The notes beneath the pieces were generated by a model that worked only from the letters and a program-made list of their open reading frames with translations, was not told where the DNA came from and did no database searches. This document shows positions 7,521 to 17,295 of a stretch of DNA of 64,000 nucleotides, one piece after another. The stretch is from Campylobacterales bacterium. Lineage in GTDB: Bacteria > Campylobacterota > Campylobacteria > Campylobacterales > Sulfurimonadaceae. The DNA is taken from contig JAPLGP010000018.1 of assembly GCA_026390075.1 (NCBI GenBank), positions 83,589 through 147,588 of the forward strand. Reading direction: 5' to 3'. How positions within the stretch are numbered: the first letter of the stretch is position 1; the number at the start of each line of letters is the position of its first letter. Position numbers and translations under genes: made by a program.

Positions 7521-9633
7521 GAGTAACTTCAGTGATAGGTCGCAACTCATCTACATTTAAAATAAGTGCAATATCGCCATTGCCAAGTATCGCTCCACCC
7601 GATATCTCTTTGAGTTTCACGAGTGCTTTTCCTAATGTTTTTATAACAACTTGCTGACGACCCACAAGCTCATCTACCATAATTGCTATGCGCCCTGCTC
7701 CTGTTTCTACGCATACTAAAATGCCTTCCCAAGGTTCAATGCGTTTTGCATTCAAGTTAAATACATCACTTAATCTCACAACAGGAATATATTGTCCTCT
7801 GAGGCTTACAAATTCACCTTTTTCTTTGAGAACATGTACTATCTCTTGTTGGGGACGAAACGATTCAACAACACTCAGAGTAGGAATAATATAAATTTCA
7901 TCACCACAGCGCACTAACATACCATCAATAATAGCGAGTGTCAAAGGAAGAATGATAGAAAATGTAGTTCCCTTACCCTCTGTTGAATCAATCTCTATTT
8001 TTCCACGAAGTTTTTCTATGGATGTTTTTACAACATCTAAACCAACTCCACGCCCTGAAAGGTCACTAATTGTATCTGCTGTTGAAAATCCAGGTTGCAT
8101 AAGAAGAGCAAATATTTGAGAATCACTAAGATTTTCATCTCCAGTAATCACACCTTTTTCAATCGCTTTTCTTAACACTTTCTCTTTGTTAATTCCTCTG
8201 CCATCATCACTCGCACTGATCACAATACTTCCGCTTTTATGAAAAGCTTTGAGTGTCACTGTTCCAGCTACATTTTTACCAGCTTGGAGTCGTTCATCTG
8301 CATCTGCTTCTAACCCATGGTCTATGGCATTACGCATGATATGTATAAGCGGGTCTGAGAGACTGTCAATCATAGTTTTATCTATTTCTGTATCTTCACC
8401 TTGTAAAATAAGATGTACTTCTTTTCCTGTTTTTTTAGAAGTATCTCGCACAACTCTTTGCATTTTTTCAAATGTATCTTTAATCGCAACCATTCGCAAA
8501 CTCATAACACGGTCTTGAATTTTTTTTGTAATTTTTGAAAGCGTCTCTATTGTACGAGAAATAGACTCATCTTCAATCAAATTAATTTTTTCATTCTGTG
8601 CAATAAAATTTTGTGCAATAACCAACTCTCCAATAGAATCAAACAACTCATCAAGTTTAAATGTATCAATACGAATCGTTGATTTTTGGCTCACAACACT
8701 TGCCACTGCTTTATTTGTTACTATATTTGGAATGTTAGAAAGTATAGGAGTTGCCGCAGATGCCACATGCCCCAAAGAAGCTACTGGAAGTACAGAAACT
8801 ACATTTTTTTCACTCTCTTTTGGTTTGATTAAAGTGATTTTATACTCATTATCAAATAAAAATTGAAAAAACTCTTCTACTTCATCATAAGAGAGCGGTG
8901 TCAATATCACTATAGAAACCTGACTTATCCCACTTTCATCACTCTTAAATTTATCAATAGTATCAATACTTTGCATATTGAAAAAGCTCTCTATTGATTT
9001 TGCCATTTCACCCAAATTTTTTAAAAACAGAAGATGATCAAATCCGCGTTTATAGCAATCCACATCAAGCATCAAATCAATTTTATATAAATTGAATCCC
9101 TCTGTTTGTACAGCCTGATACTCTTGGATACTTTTTTCTACTCCATTTTCAACTTGCTCATCACAACTAAAACCAAACTCAGATGCTAAATCATTCAATG
9201 GACTTACATTTTTTAACTCTTCTACAAAAGGTATATTTTTATTTTTTTTGATTGCAAGTAAAATTTTTATTTTTTCCAAACAATCAAGATAACTCTCAGG
9301 TAATGTGTCAATAGCGTCTAACTCACATGTCATAATTTCTTTAATAACATCCACACTCGCAACAAAAAGCTCTAAATTATGCTCTTCGATACTCTCTTTA
9401 GTACTTCTATAATAGTCCAATACATCTTCAAAATGGTGAACAAACTCGCCTAAACGAGTAAACCCAAAGGCATTCGCATTTCCTTTTAAAGTATGAACTC
9501 CACGAAAAATTTCATTTAAGAGATTAAAATCACAAGAATTTTCTTCAAAGTGAATAATATCTATATCTAATTTTTCAATTATCTCTCCAGCTTCTTCTAT
9601 GAAAATAGCTTTTACTTGCTCTTGCTTAGTCAT
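7513..9633 (-). CDS. cheA: Chemotaxis histidine kinase CheA (no receiver domain)
   Basis: CheA autophosphorylates in response to receptor arrays and passes phosphate to CheY and CheB. The Hpt domain carries the phospho-His in FRGVHTLKGNANAF (about residue 47 from the chosen start MTKQEQVKAIF). A response-regulator-binding region, a P3 dimerisation helix, the ATPase domain (HIMRNAIDHGLE, SDDGRGI, GRGVGLDVV) and a C-terminal CheW-like domain follow. There is no fused receiver, unlike CheAY of Campylobacter and Helicobacter. The frame can extend eight codons upstream to 9657, but ATG 9633 overlaps the preceding stop by a few bases, as usual in coupled genes. Confidence 0.95.
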   Translation of the reverse strand: MTKQEQVKAIFIEEAGEIIEKLDIDIIHFEENSCDFNLLNEIFRGVHTLKGNANAFGFTRLGEFVHHFEDVLDYYRSTKESIEEHNLELFVASVDVIKEIMTCELDAIDTLPESYLDCLEKIKILLAIKKNKNIPFVEELKNVSPLNDLASEFGFSCDEQVENGVEKSIQEYQAVQTEGFNLYKIDLMLDVDCYKRGFDHLLFLKNLGEMAKSIESFFNMQSIDTIDKFKSDESGISQVSIVILTPLSYDEVEEFFQFLFDNEYKITLIKPKESEKNVVSVLPVASLGHVASAATPILSNIPNIVTNKAVASVVSQKSTIRIDTFKLDELFDSIGELVIAQNFIAQNEKINLIEDESISRTIETLSKITKKIQDRVMSLRMVAIKDTFEKMQRVVRDTSKKTGKEVHLILQGEDTEIDKTMIDSLSDPLIHIMRNAIDHGLEADADERLQAGKNVAGTVTLKAFHKSGSIVISASDDGRGINKEKVLRKAIEKGVITGDENLSDSQIFALLMQPGFSTADTISDLSGRGVGLDVVKTSIEKLRGKIEIDSTEGKGTTFSIILPLTLAIIDGMLVRCGDEIYIIPTLSVVESFRPQQEIVHVLKEKGEFVSLRGQYIPVVRLSDVFNLNAKRIEPWEGILVCVETGAGRIAIMVDELVGRQQVVIKTLGKALVKLKEISGGAILGNGDIALILNVDELRPITEVTHV

Positions 9634-9889
9634 GACATATCCAATGAATTTTTCCATATACTGGTGAGATGGTCATCCCTTTTTCTAAAAAATGAATTTG
9701 CAACTCAGGTTTAGTTCTCTTCAAACTTGCTAGTATAGAAATAAAAGCACTGCATTTGAGTGAGCTTGTCTCTTCTACTTCAATTACCTCAATATAATCC
9801 ATTCTAGGACGAATAAACTCTTCAAACTCTCTAATCTCGTCCATAGACATATCTGTATCTAGGGTAAGAACATCGCCATTAAATTCCAT
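9626..9889 (-). CDS. Small STAS-like domain protein of chemosensory operon
   Basis: 87 residues with the pattern of a STAS/anti-anti-sigma fold: short strands, a central segment with VIEVEETSSLKCSAFISILAS, and a terminal strand (LQIHFLEKG). The conserved Ser/Thr phosphosite region appears as ETSSLKC. STAS proteins bind regulators or kinases and can be controlled by phosphorylation. Small STAS-like genes beside cheA occur in some non-flagellar (alternative function) chemosensory clusters. The gene is coupled to the MCP and cheA (adjacent and overlapping). The fold assignment is by pattern only. Confidence 0.55.
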   Translation of the reverse strand: MEFNGDVLTLDTDMSMDEIREFEEFIRPRMDYIEVIEVEETSSLKCSAFISILASLKRTKPELQIHFLEKGMTISPVYGKIHWICHD

Positions 9890-11533
9890 CTAAAATTCTT
9901 TTAAATCGTCTTCATGCAAAGGAAAAATTTCTTCTGCCTTGTTGGTTGAAGAGCTACTTTTAGAGATTTGAACTTTTCTTTGTGGCATGTGGGATGTTTT
10001 CATTTCCACATGCTGAGGAGATTTCTTTTTTTGTACAGATACAGAAGCATCTGACTCCATACCAACCATTTTTGCTAGTATTTGTACAGTTTCCATCATC
10101 GATGTTGCTTGTGCATTTAGCTCTTCTGCAGCGGCAGCTGCTTCTTCTGAATTTGCAGCAACTTGTTGTGTCACTTGATCCACTTGTCCCATGGCTTGGT
10201 TGATTTGAGACATACCTTCGCTTTGTTCTTTTCCTGCGATAGAAATTTCTCCTATCAAGTCAGATACTTTTTTAGATTGCTCTACTATCTCTTGAAAAGA
10301 TGTATGTGTGGCATGTGCAATTTCATTTCCTTGTTTAATTTGCCCTACAACTTCTTCGATAATAACAGAAGTCTCTTTTGCTGCTGAAGCTGCTCTTTGT
10401 GCAAGATTACGAACTTCATCTGCGACAACGGCAAAGCCTAGTCCATGTTCACCAGCCCGTGCAGCTTCTACTGCTGCATTGAGTGCAAGAAGATTTGTTT
10501 GAAATGCAATTTGGTCTATTGTTTTAATAATTCCAGAGATTTTTGCAGCGGATTCAGTAATAGCGTGCATAGAGTGGGAGAGTTGTTCCCCTTTTTGATA
10601 CCCTGCTTTTGCAGAATCATTTGCATTTTTTGCCAAAATATCCGCTTGTCTTGCGTTATCTGTGTTTTGCGTATTGATAGCTGTACTCTCTTCTAAGGTT
10701 GCACTTACTTCTTCAACGCTTGCAGCTTGTTCACTCGCACCCTGAGCCAAAGAGGAAGATGAAGAAGCTACTTGATCACTCGCCGATGTAATTTGCATCG
10801 CACCATCACGGATAGATGTTACACTTTGTTTGATTGAACGCGTAATTGAGCGGATTATCAATATGGACAACAAAATTGAGAGAGCAAATGCAATCGATAC
10901 AACCATAATAGTCAATTGAACAGCACTTTTTGAATCTTCTTGTGCTGTTTTGACCGTTACATTTGCAGCAGCAACATTAATATCAGAAATTTTAATTATC
11001 CCATTCAGTGCAGCAGTACGAAGATCACGACTCGCTTCAGTAAATGTCTTCATCTGTGTGAAATAACCATTTATTTTTTCTGGATCCGTATTGTATGAAA
11101 GTGGTTCAAGCGTATTGGCTTGAAATTTCAGACTTAAATCTTTCCATTTGCCAAATATTTCTTCATACTTCTTCCATTCCATTGCCTCTTCAGGAGTTTG
11201 TGGAAGTGAAGCATAAATTTTAAGCCCTTTTTCATAACGCTCAAATCCTTTTGCAATTTTATCAATAGCATCTTGTATTTTACTACTAAGTCCTTCATCC
11301 CCTTGAAGACCACGAACACGGTTTTGTTGAATTGCTACGAGATTAATTCCCACGCGCATCTCCATGATACCAACAATGGATGGAAGTTTAACCATACCAA
11401 CATCCGCAATACTACGCTCCCATTTTTGCGTTGTGTTAAATCCCATATATCCTAAGATAGCCAGAGAAAACATCATAACCCCAGTTAATAAAATCAACTT
11501 ACTTTGTAAAACCATATTTTCTAACCAATTCAT
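9890..11533 (-). CDS. Methyl-accepting chemotaxis protein
   Basis: 547 residues. One transmembrane helix spans about 12-30, followed by a four-helix-bundle type periplasmic region (about 31-205), a second helix (about 207-228), HAMP, and a full methyl-accepting domain. The signalling tip is intact ([37 protein letters not shown]). The flexible C-terminal tail holds two opposed copies of the dispersed CCACATGCC motif (9983-10015), encoding QHVE and SHMP. It is the only intact receptor in the operon and the likely input to the CheA-CheW pair here. The ligand is unknown. Confidence 0.93.
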   Translation of the reverse strand: MNWLENMVLQSKLILLTGVMMFSLAILGYMGFNTTQKWERSIADVGMVKLPSIVGIMEMRVGINLVAIQQNRVRGLQGDEGLSSKIQDAIDKIAKGFERYEKGLKIYASLPQTPEEAMEWKKYEEIFGKWKDLSLKFQANTLEPLSYNTDPEKINGYFTQMKTFTEASRDLRTAALNGIIKISDINVAAANVTVKTAQEDSKSAVQLTIMVVSIAFALSILLSILIIRSITRSIKQSVTSIRDGAMQITSASDQVASSSSSLAQGASEQAASVEEVSATLEESTAINTQNTDNARQADILAKNANDSAKAGYQKGEQLSHSMHAITESAAKISGIIKTIDQIAFQTNLLALNAAVEAARAGEHGLGFAVVADEVRNLAQRAASAAKETSVIIEEVVGQIKQGNEIAHATHTSFQEIVEQSKKVSDLIGEISIAGKEQSEGMSQINQAMGQVDQVTQQVAANSEEAAAAAEELNAQATSMMETVQILAKMVGMESDASVSVQKKKSPQHVEMKTSHMPQRKVQISKSSSSTNKAEEIFPLHEDDLKEF

Positions 11534-11535
11534 TT

Positions 11536-12033
11536 TTATAATCCTTCTGTTATTTGTTTTTGTTGTATCTGTTCGATACTCAGTAACTCATCCGCTTCAA
11601 AAAGCTTCAGAACATCTAAAATCATAACGACTTGATTTTCAATTTGAGCGACACAGCTGATAAAATCTGTATCTATGTTATTTCCAAATTTTGGTGGTTC
11701 ACTCAAATTTGATGAATCAATGGAAGAAACCTCTTCTACTCTATCAACAATAGATCCGATACTGACCTTTTCCACCTCAACAATAATGATGGTCGTGTTC
11801 ATATCTGCTTCTCTATGTTCCATGTTAAAACGCAGTCTCGTATCCACAACAGGTATGATAGAACCTCGTAAGTTGATTACCCCTCGCATGTAAGAAGGAA
11901 TTTTTGGAACATTTGTTATTTTCATCATGGCAATAATCTCTTTGATTTTATCAATTGCTATGCCATATTGTTCATTCCCTAAATAAAAAGTAAGATATCG
12001 CTCTCTTTTTGTCTGAAGTGTGTTTTGATTCAT
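11536..12033 (-). CDS. cheW: Chemotaxis coupling protein CheW
   Basis: A 165-residue CheW-domain protein ([40 protein letters not shown]) that links receptors to CheA. Upstream cheY ends 2 bp before its start, and the MCP begins 2 bp after its stop, so the three are translated together. The conserved NLRGxIIPVVD core is complete. Confidence 0.95.
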   Translation of the reverse strand: MNQNTLQTKRERYLTFYLGNEQYGIAIDKIKEIIAMMKITNVPKIPSYMRGVINLRGSIIPVVDTRLRFNMEHREADMNTTIIIVEVEKVSIGSIVDRVEEVSSIDSSNLSEPPKFGNNIDTDFISCVAQIENQVVMILDVLKLFEADELLSIEQIQQKQITEGL

Positions 12034-12035
12034 TC

Positions 12036-12422
12036 TTAAACCCCCAATATCATTTTAAGTGATTTCACAAGTTTGTCGTCACTAAATGGTTTTACCATCC
12101 ACCCTGTAACTCCAATCTCTTTACCAAGCATCTTCAAATCGTTAGAACTCTCCGTTGTTAAAATAATAAGCGGCTTATTTTTGTACCTATCATCCGCTTT
12201 AATTGCACGAGCTAAATCTAAACCATTTAACTGTGGCATATTTACATCGCTTATCAACAAATCATAATTTTCACTTCCACTTTGCAAGGCACCTAATAAA
12301 TCCATTGGATTGAGATACGATTTAAACTCAATAGTTCCTGAGTTAATCATCTCTTCCAAAGCCAACTCTGCTGTTGCGATTACTGCTCTTGAATCATCTA
12401 CTATAATTACTCTTTTTGCCAT
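12036..12422 (-). CDS. cheY: CheY-like response regulator
   Basis: A 128-residue single receiver domain. Acid pocket D9/D10, phospho-acceptor D59 (LLISDVNMPQ), T89/T90 and K111 (VKPFSDD) are all present. This is most likely the output of the cluster's CheA. Whether it acts on the flagellar motor or another target cannot be read here; the cluster has a STAS gene and several degenerate sensors, which leaves a non-flagellar output possible. It is separated from the upstream regulator gene by a palindromic repeat. Confidence 0.88.
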   Translation of the reverse strand: MAKRVIIVDDSRAVIATAELALEEMINSGTIEFKSYLNPMDLLGALQSGSENYDLLISDVNMPQLNGLDLARAIKADDRYKNKPLIILTTESSNDLKMLGKEIGVTGWMVKPFSDDKLVKSLKMILGV

Positions 12423-12443
12423 TTTGTTTTTCCTTTGTTTTAT

Positions 12444-12556
12444 TAGATTTCTTGCATAACCAAAGATCCTGAATCAAGTTCAGGATGACGAAAGTTTATA
12501 TGTTCCGTTTTCCAAACTTCATATACTCCGTCATTCCGAACTTGATTCGGAATCTA
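12444..12556. repeat. Palindromic repeat with divergent core, copy B
   Basis: It starts with the same end as the other elements (TAGATTTCTTGCATAACC) but has a different core: nested inverted arms GATCCTGAATCAAGTTC / AGGATGACG and CGTCATTCCGAACTTGATTC. It lies just beyond the stop of the 12559 gene and upstream of cheY, so it probably forms a strong mRNA hairpin. Confidence 0.7.
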
Positions 12557-12558
12557 TT

Positions 12559-13989
12559 TTAAAAAAATTCCATATCATTTTCATCATCAGCATCTACATG
12601 CTTATCATCAATAATCGCCTCTATTTGCATACACGAACTAAAAAATGAACTATCTACATAATGAATATCCGCCGTATCTTGTAAAATAAATATATGCTCT
12701 CTCCACGATGTAAGGTCTTTGCCTAAATGTTCGAGTAACATAATGAGCATTTTTATTTTCTCACTATCCTCACTTACAACCTTTGCACTCTCTTTCATAA
12801 AAACACTCAAAGAAGTGAGTGCATACGCAAGGGCTGTAAATTCAAAAAGATTGTTAATCGCTCGTACATAAACATTTAACACAGAATCTGCAAAATAGAC
12901 AAAATTCTCTTCTGTGGGATTTTTCTCAATTGCACCGAGTGTTCCCTCCCACTCTTCATCTATACTCGTTAAATCAAGAATTTCTTCAAGAACATCTCCA
13001 CCGAGTTCACTTACATAGTCTGCTGCACTTGTTTTATTTACAAAGCTTTGATGTAAAAGTTCTCTCTCATTTGACTGAATGACTCTTATCTCTTTAACCT
13101 CTTTCACACTCTCTTGTATTTCTTCTTGAATACTTTGGCATGTGGATTCAACTTTTGTAGTTGTGAGAAGAATTTTTTCAATGTACTTTGGTATTTCTTT
13201 TGCAATAACTTTTATCTCTTGAGGTTTACTCAACCTCACACAAACTATATTTTCTTGAAGAATAAATTCAGTTCCAAACTCTTTAAGCATCTCTGATACT
13301 TTTTGCTCTAAAGTAATCACTCTATCAAATTTCATTGTTATGTAAAACTCTTCATAGCTCTCTTCTATGATAATGCTCATAGTTTCACCATTTTTATTTC
13401 CTTGGCTCATAAGCATATAAAAAACTTCAACAGCTCTATCAAATTTATTGGATGCTACGATTGATTTACCATTGTATTGGTCAAAAAGCCACATGCCGAA
13501 GTCCATCATAGATTCTGCGTTGAGAATATCAAAGATAGTTTTGAAAGAGCGAATATCAGAATTAAAAGGATTAAGTGCTATTTTTGTTGAGAGGATATTT
13601 TTTTTACCCAAGGTTACACGAAGTGATGCAGCAATGCTTTGAAGTTTATAACGAATCAACTCTCTGTCAACTGGTTTGTGAATATAAATATCCACTCCTA
13701 TTAAACTCATATTATCTTCTACTCGAGAGTCAATTACCGCTGTTACCGCAATAATAACAACATCTGGATACTGCTCTTTTATAATTTTCGATGCCTCAAA
13801 ACCATCCATTTTTGGCATCATTATGTCCATTAAAATAATATGTGGCTGCCAAGTTTGAGTGATTTCAATCGCTTCAAGTCCATCCACCGCATCTCTTATT
13901 TCAAAACCTTCTAATTTTCTGCATATAGCTCGTAAAACTAAACGATTGTCCTCTGAATCATCAGCGATAAGAAGTTTTAATTTATCCAT
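12559..13989 (-). CDS. Response regulator with long uncharacterised output region
   Basis: 476 residues. An N-terminal receiver (about 1-120: acid pair D10/D11, phospho-acceptor D55 in ILMDIMMPK, lysine in HKPVDRE) is followed by about 350 residues that I do not recognise. These include a beta-rich stretch (about 195-280), an acidic charged linker, and an all-helical C-terminal segment (about 350-470). No DNA-binding, GGDEF, EAL or HD-GYP signature is visible. It is the first gene of the leftward chemosensory operon, so it may be a dedicated effector or regulator of that system. The two ends of the coding region hold motif copies at 13136 and 13489. Confidence 0.6.
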   Translation of the reverse strand: MDKLKLLIADDSEDNRLVLRAICRKLEGFEIRDAVDGLEAIEITQTWQPHIILMDIMMPKMDGFEASKIIKEQYPDVVIIAVTAVIDSRVEDNMSLIGVDIYIHKPVDRELIRYKLQSIAASLRVTLGKKNILSTKIALNPFNSDIRSFKTIFDILNAESMMDFGMWLFDQYNGKSIVASNKFDRAVEVFYMLMSQGNKNGETMSIIIEESYEEFYITMKFDRVITLEQKVSEMLKEFGTEFILQENIVCVRLSKPQEIKVIAKEIPKYIEKILLTTTKVESTCQSIQEEIQESVKEVKEIRVIQSNERELLHQSFVNKTSAADYVSELGGDVLEEILDLTSIDEEWEGTLGAIEKNPTEENFVYFADSVLNVYVRAINNLFEFTALAYALTSLSVFMKESAKVVSEDSEKIKMLIMLLEHLGKDLTSWREHIFILQDTADIHYVDSSFFSSCMQIEAIIDDKHVDADDENDMEFF

Positions 13990-14105
13990 TTGTTACTCTT
14001 TTATAAAATTGATTTACGACATTAAATCAAACAAGAATGCAAAAAGAATGCAGATTTTACTAATTTTGGTAAAATGAGTGTAAGAGTTTTTCTAAGAGGA
14101 TATTT

Positions 14106-15401
14106 ATGAATAATAGTATTAAAGAAGTAGATTCGATTTTGTTAACATCAGATATACTTCACACTCTTCGTAATAGCTTAAATGCTATTTTAGGGTATTC
14201 ACAAATACTTCAAGATGATGACTCCGACGCTGATGAACAAAGAAGAATGCAAATATCGATTGAAAATGCAGCTTTAAATATTAAATCACTCGTTTCTATT
14301 AAAAAAGAAGCTCTAAAAAATGATGCAACTATCACTCTAAAAAATCAAAAAACGAATAAAGAGAGTTGTAGCGTAAAAAACTCATTTATGAATCAAAAAG
14401 TGCTTATCGTAGATGATAAACCTGAAAACCTCTCTTTGTTTAGCGATATTCTTCGTCCCTTTCATTATGATTTAAGTCTTGCAACGAGTGGTGTTATGGC
14501 GTTAGAATCACTCAAAACTTTTCATCCTGATTTAATTTTACTCGATGTTGTCATGCCACAAATGAATGGGTATGAAGTGCTTCAAGAGATAAAAAAAGAT
14601 AAAAGAACTTGTGATATTCCTGTTATCTTTTTAACAGCTAAAGATACAACGGAAGATATTGTAAAAGGACTTGAAGCGGGTGCAGTTGATTATATTGCAA
14701 AGCCATTTCATCCAAAAGAGTTAATCGCCAGAGTCAGTACGCATTTGGAAAAAGCGAGAGTATTTGCAAATCTCAAAAGATTAATGGAACACTCCTTTCA
14801 TGAACTTTACACACCGCTGAGTGTAATAAGTTCTGCGATGCAAATTCAAGAGTTAGAGCATGAAAAAACAGACTACACACAGATGACTTTAGCCGCATGT
14901 AAAACATTGCAAAATATTTATGATGACCTTTATTATTCTATTCAATATAAGAATAGAGTCAGACCTAAAATTGTGTTTGATTTTGCAACACTTTTACTTC
15001 AAAGAATTCATTATTTTAGTCTCGTAGCACAGAGTCGCTCTTTAAAATTTAAAACAAATTTACCAAATCAAATGTTACTTCAACTTAATCAAGAAGATAT
15101 GGAAAGAGTTGTGGATAATCTCCTCTCAAATGCACTGAAATATACACAAGAGTGCGGTGAAATAACTATTTCATTAGTGCAAAATCATGGCATGTGGATA
15201 TTCTCAATTTGTAATCCAATTGCCAAAGAGATAGATGCCCAAAAAATATTTATGAAATATTATCGTCAAGAAGAGGAAGTATTTGGACTTGGGCTGGGAC
15301 TTGAACTTGTACAAACTATTTGTAAAGAGAACTCTATCAAAATAAATGCCTCTACTGAGGATGAATTATTTTGTATTCAAATGGAGTTGGAAATAAAATG
15401 A
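14106..15401 (+). CDS. Hybrid histidine kinase with HisKA-REC-HisKA-HATPase order
   Basis: 431 residues, soluble. An N-terminal helix pair has an H-box-like stretch, ILHTLRNSLNAILGY (His19). Next comes a receiver (about 97-215: IVDDKPEN, phospho-acceptor D147 in LILLDVVMP, lysine in IAKPFHP), then a second H box SFHELYTPLSVI (His232) and an ATPase domain (VVDNLLSNALKYT; GLGLGLELVQ). The G1 region reads ICNPIAKEID and is degenerate. Its TGA overlaps the ATG of the next regulator. It diverges from the chemosensory operon across about 116 bp, which may hold promoters for both. Confidence 0.75.
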   Translation: MNNSIKEVDSILLTSDILHTLRNSLNAILGYSQILQDDDSDADEQRRMQISIENAALNIKSLVSIKKEALKNDATITLKNQKTNKESCSVKNSFMNQKVLIVDDKPENLSLFSDILRPFHYDLSLATSGVMALESLKTFHPDLILLDVVMPQMNGYEVLQEIKKDKRTCDIPVIFLTAKDTTEDIVKGLEAGAVDYIAKPFHPKELIARVSTHLEKARVFANLKRLMEHSFHELYTPLSVISSAMQIQELEHEKTDYTQMTLAACKTLQNIYDDLYYSIQYKNRVRPKIVFDFATLLLQRIHYFSLVAQSRSLKFKTNLPNQMLLQLNQEDMERVVDNLLSNALKYTQECGEITISLVQNHGMWIFSICNPIAKEIDAQKIFMKYYRQEEEVFGLGLGLELVQTICKENSIKINASTEDELFCIQMELEIK

Positions 15402-16048
15402 AAATATTATTGATGGAAGATGAACTGCATTTAAGACAAAATATCAAAAAGTTTTTAAATATTAAAGGGCATGAGGTCGATGACTTTGAAAATGGCGAAC
15501 AACTCCTTTTAAAGGCAAATCCAAATGATTATGATTGTATGATACTAGATGTCAATACACCAGAAATCGGTGGATTTGAAGTACTTGAATATATACGCAG
15601 TAACGACATTGCTACTCCAGCACTTTTTATTAGTGCCTTAACAGATGTGAAAAAAGTTTTGAAAGCTTTTGAGCTTGGAGCTGAAGATTATCTAAAAAAA
15701 CCTTTTGATTTAGCCGAGTTAGAAGTAAGAATACTCAAAATTCATCCAAACAAATCCATAAATAATCTCATAAAAATAAATGAAACCTTCACCTATGACT
15801 TACAAAATCGCATAGTATTAAAAAATGACATACCATACAAACTAAGTGCAACACAAAAAAAGTTTCTCTATCTTCTTATAAAAAATCAGAATAAATTGGT
15901 TACATTTTCTATGCTCATAGACTATGTTTGGGATGAAAAAGAGATTTCACATGGCACAATTTTATCAACAATGAGAGACCTAAAAAAAGTTTTATCCCCT
16001 TGCATCATTAAAAATGTTAAAGGAGAAGGGTATATGTTTGAAGCTTGA
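15398..16048 (+). CDS. OmpR/PhoB-family response regulator
   Basis: 216 residues from the ATG overlapping the kinase stop; a frame opening at 15371 lies inside the kinase and is unlikely. The receiver has acid pocket E9/D10, the phospho-acceptor in MILDVNTPE, and KKPFD. The C-terminal winged-helix domain (LSATQKKFLYLLIKN; GTILSTMRDLKKVL; NVKGEGYMF) binds DNA. It is the partner of the hybrid kinase upstream. Targets are unknown; the convergent efflux operon downstream is a neighbour only. Confidence 0.88.
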   Translation: MKILLMEDELHLRQNIKKFLNIKGHEVDDFENGEQLLLKANPNDYDCMILDVNTPEIGGFEVLEYIRSNDIATPALFISALTDVKKVLKAFELGAEDYLKKPFDLAELEVRILKIHPNKSINNLIKINETFTYDLQNRIVLKNDIPYKLSATQKKFLYLLIKNQNKLVTFSMLIDYVWDEKEISHGTILSTMRDLKKVLSPCIIKNVKGEGYMFEA

Positions 16049-16058
16049 AATCGTCTAT

Positions 16059-16070
16059 TTCCACATGCCA
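16059..16070 (+). repeat. Dispersed TTCCACATGCCA motif, intergenic copy
   Basis: An exact 12-bp copy in the short gap between the convergent regulator and permease genes. Confidence 0.85.
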
Positions 16071-16083
16071 AGGTAGTATTTTC

Positions 16084-17295
16084 TCACTCATACCTCAGTG
16101 CATCAATCGGATTCATGTTCGATGCTTTTCTCGCTGGAAGAAGTCCAAAAAATATACCGATTAACATCGCAAAAACTAAGGCAATTACTGATATTGTCGG
16201 GTCGATGATGATGGCTATGTCCATTGCAACGGCAACGGCAATAGTAATGCCAATGCCTATAATAAGCCCTATAATCCCACCAAGTGCCGACAAAACAGTC
16301 GCTTCGATAAGAAACTGAATCAGAATATCTTTTGCCATCGCTCCAACTGCCATGCGGATGCCTATCTCTCTGGTTCGCTCAGTCACGGAGACAAGCATAA
16401 TATTCATAATCCCGATGCCACCAACAATGAGCGAAATGGCAGCTACTGCGGACAACATAACCGTGAGCATAGAAGTTACATTGGAAATCGTATCAAGAAG
16501 TGCTGTCATGCTTCGCACAGAAAAGTTACTCTCTTCATGCTCTTTAAGATGTCTTCTTTCTCTGAGGACTTGCTCAATTTGGATTTTTGCCTCTTCAAGG
16601 GGAATATTTTCCTTCACCGATGCCATCACGAGAGGAACATCTTCTTTTCCGCTGATGCGTCGTTGAAACATTTTGATTGGCACAACAACCAAATCATCTT
16701 GATCCGTACCAAAAGTATTTGCCCCTTTTGTTTGAAGCATTCCAACAACTTCACAAGAGAAATTTTGAAGTCTAATTTTCGCACCGATAGGCGATTCGCC
16801 AAGAGGAAAAATTTTGTTTACTACTGTTTGCCCAACTATGCAGACATTTTGTCCTGTTCTAAGTTCACTTATCTCAAAAAACCTCCCCTCTTTTAACGCC
16901 CAGTTTTGAACGCTAAAGTAATCATTACTCACGCCACGAACACTCGTTTGGTAATTTTGGTCTTTGTAGAGTGCTGTTATGGAAGCAGATGCCACAGGTG
17001 AAATTGCTTGAAGTGCTACAATAGATGATTTTAAAATCTCTACATCTTTCATGGTAAAGGGTTTTGAAAAAGCGGTATTTCCCCCTGGACCATGCTCTTG
17101 ACTTGGCATAATATAAAGCGTATTGCTCCCGAGATTACTCACACTTTTTGTAATCGACTCACTTGCACCTTTGCCGATGTTTACCATCGCAATAACCGAA
17201 GCTATCCCGATAACAATACCCATAGCGGTGAGCATAGAACGCATAAGGTTGCGTCTGATTTCTCTTATGGCTTGTAAAAATGCACTAAAGAGCAT
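16084..17295 (-). CDS. MacB/FtsX-type ABC transporter permease
   Basis: About 403 residues. The N-terminal transmembrane helix (MRSMLTAMGIVIGIASVIAM) is followed by a large periplasmic MacB-type core (about 60-260) and three C-terminal helices of the FtsX fold (AAISLIVGGIGIMNIMLVS, with VTERTREIGIRMAVGA). There is no ATPase domain; that is the adjacent gene. The start is set at the ATG reading MLFSAFLQAIREIRRN, which overlaps the ATPase stop; a longer frame to 17370 lies inside the ATPase gene. With the neighbouring adaptor and outer-membrane protein it forms a MacAB-TolC-like pump, which moves macrolides, lipopeptides, toxins or haem precursors in other bacteria. The substrate here is unknown. 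Confidence 0.9.
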   Translation of the reverse strand: MLFSAFLQAIREIRRNLMRSMLTAMGIVIGIASVIAMVNIGKGASESITKSVSNLGSNTLYIMPSQEHGPGGNTAFSKPFTMKDVEILKSSIVALQAISPVASASITALYKDQNYQTSVRGVSNDYFSVQNWALKEGRFFEISELRTGQNVCIVGQTVVNKIFPLGESPIGAKIRLQNFSCEVVGMLQTKGANTFGTDQDDLVVVPIKMFQRRISGKEDVPLVMASVKENIPLEEAKIQIEQVLRERRHLKEHEESNFSVRSMTALLDTISNVTSMLTVMLSAVAAISLIVGGIGIMNIMLVSVTERTREIGIRMAVGAMAKDILIQFLIEATVLSALGGIIGLIIGIGITIAVAVAMDIAIIIDPTISVIALVFAMLIGIFFGLLPARKASNMNPIDALRYE

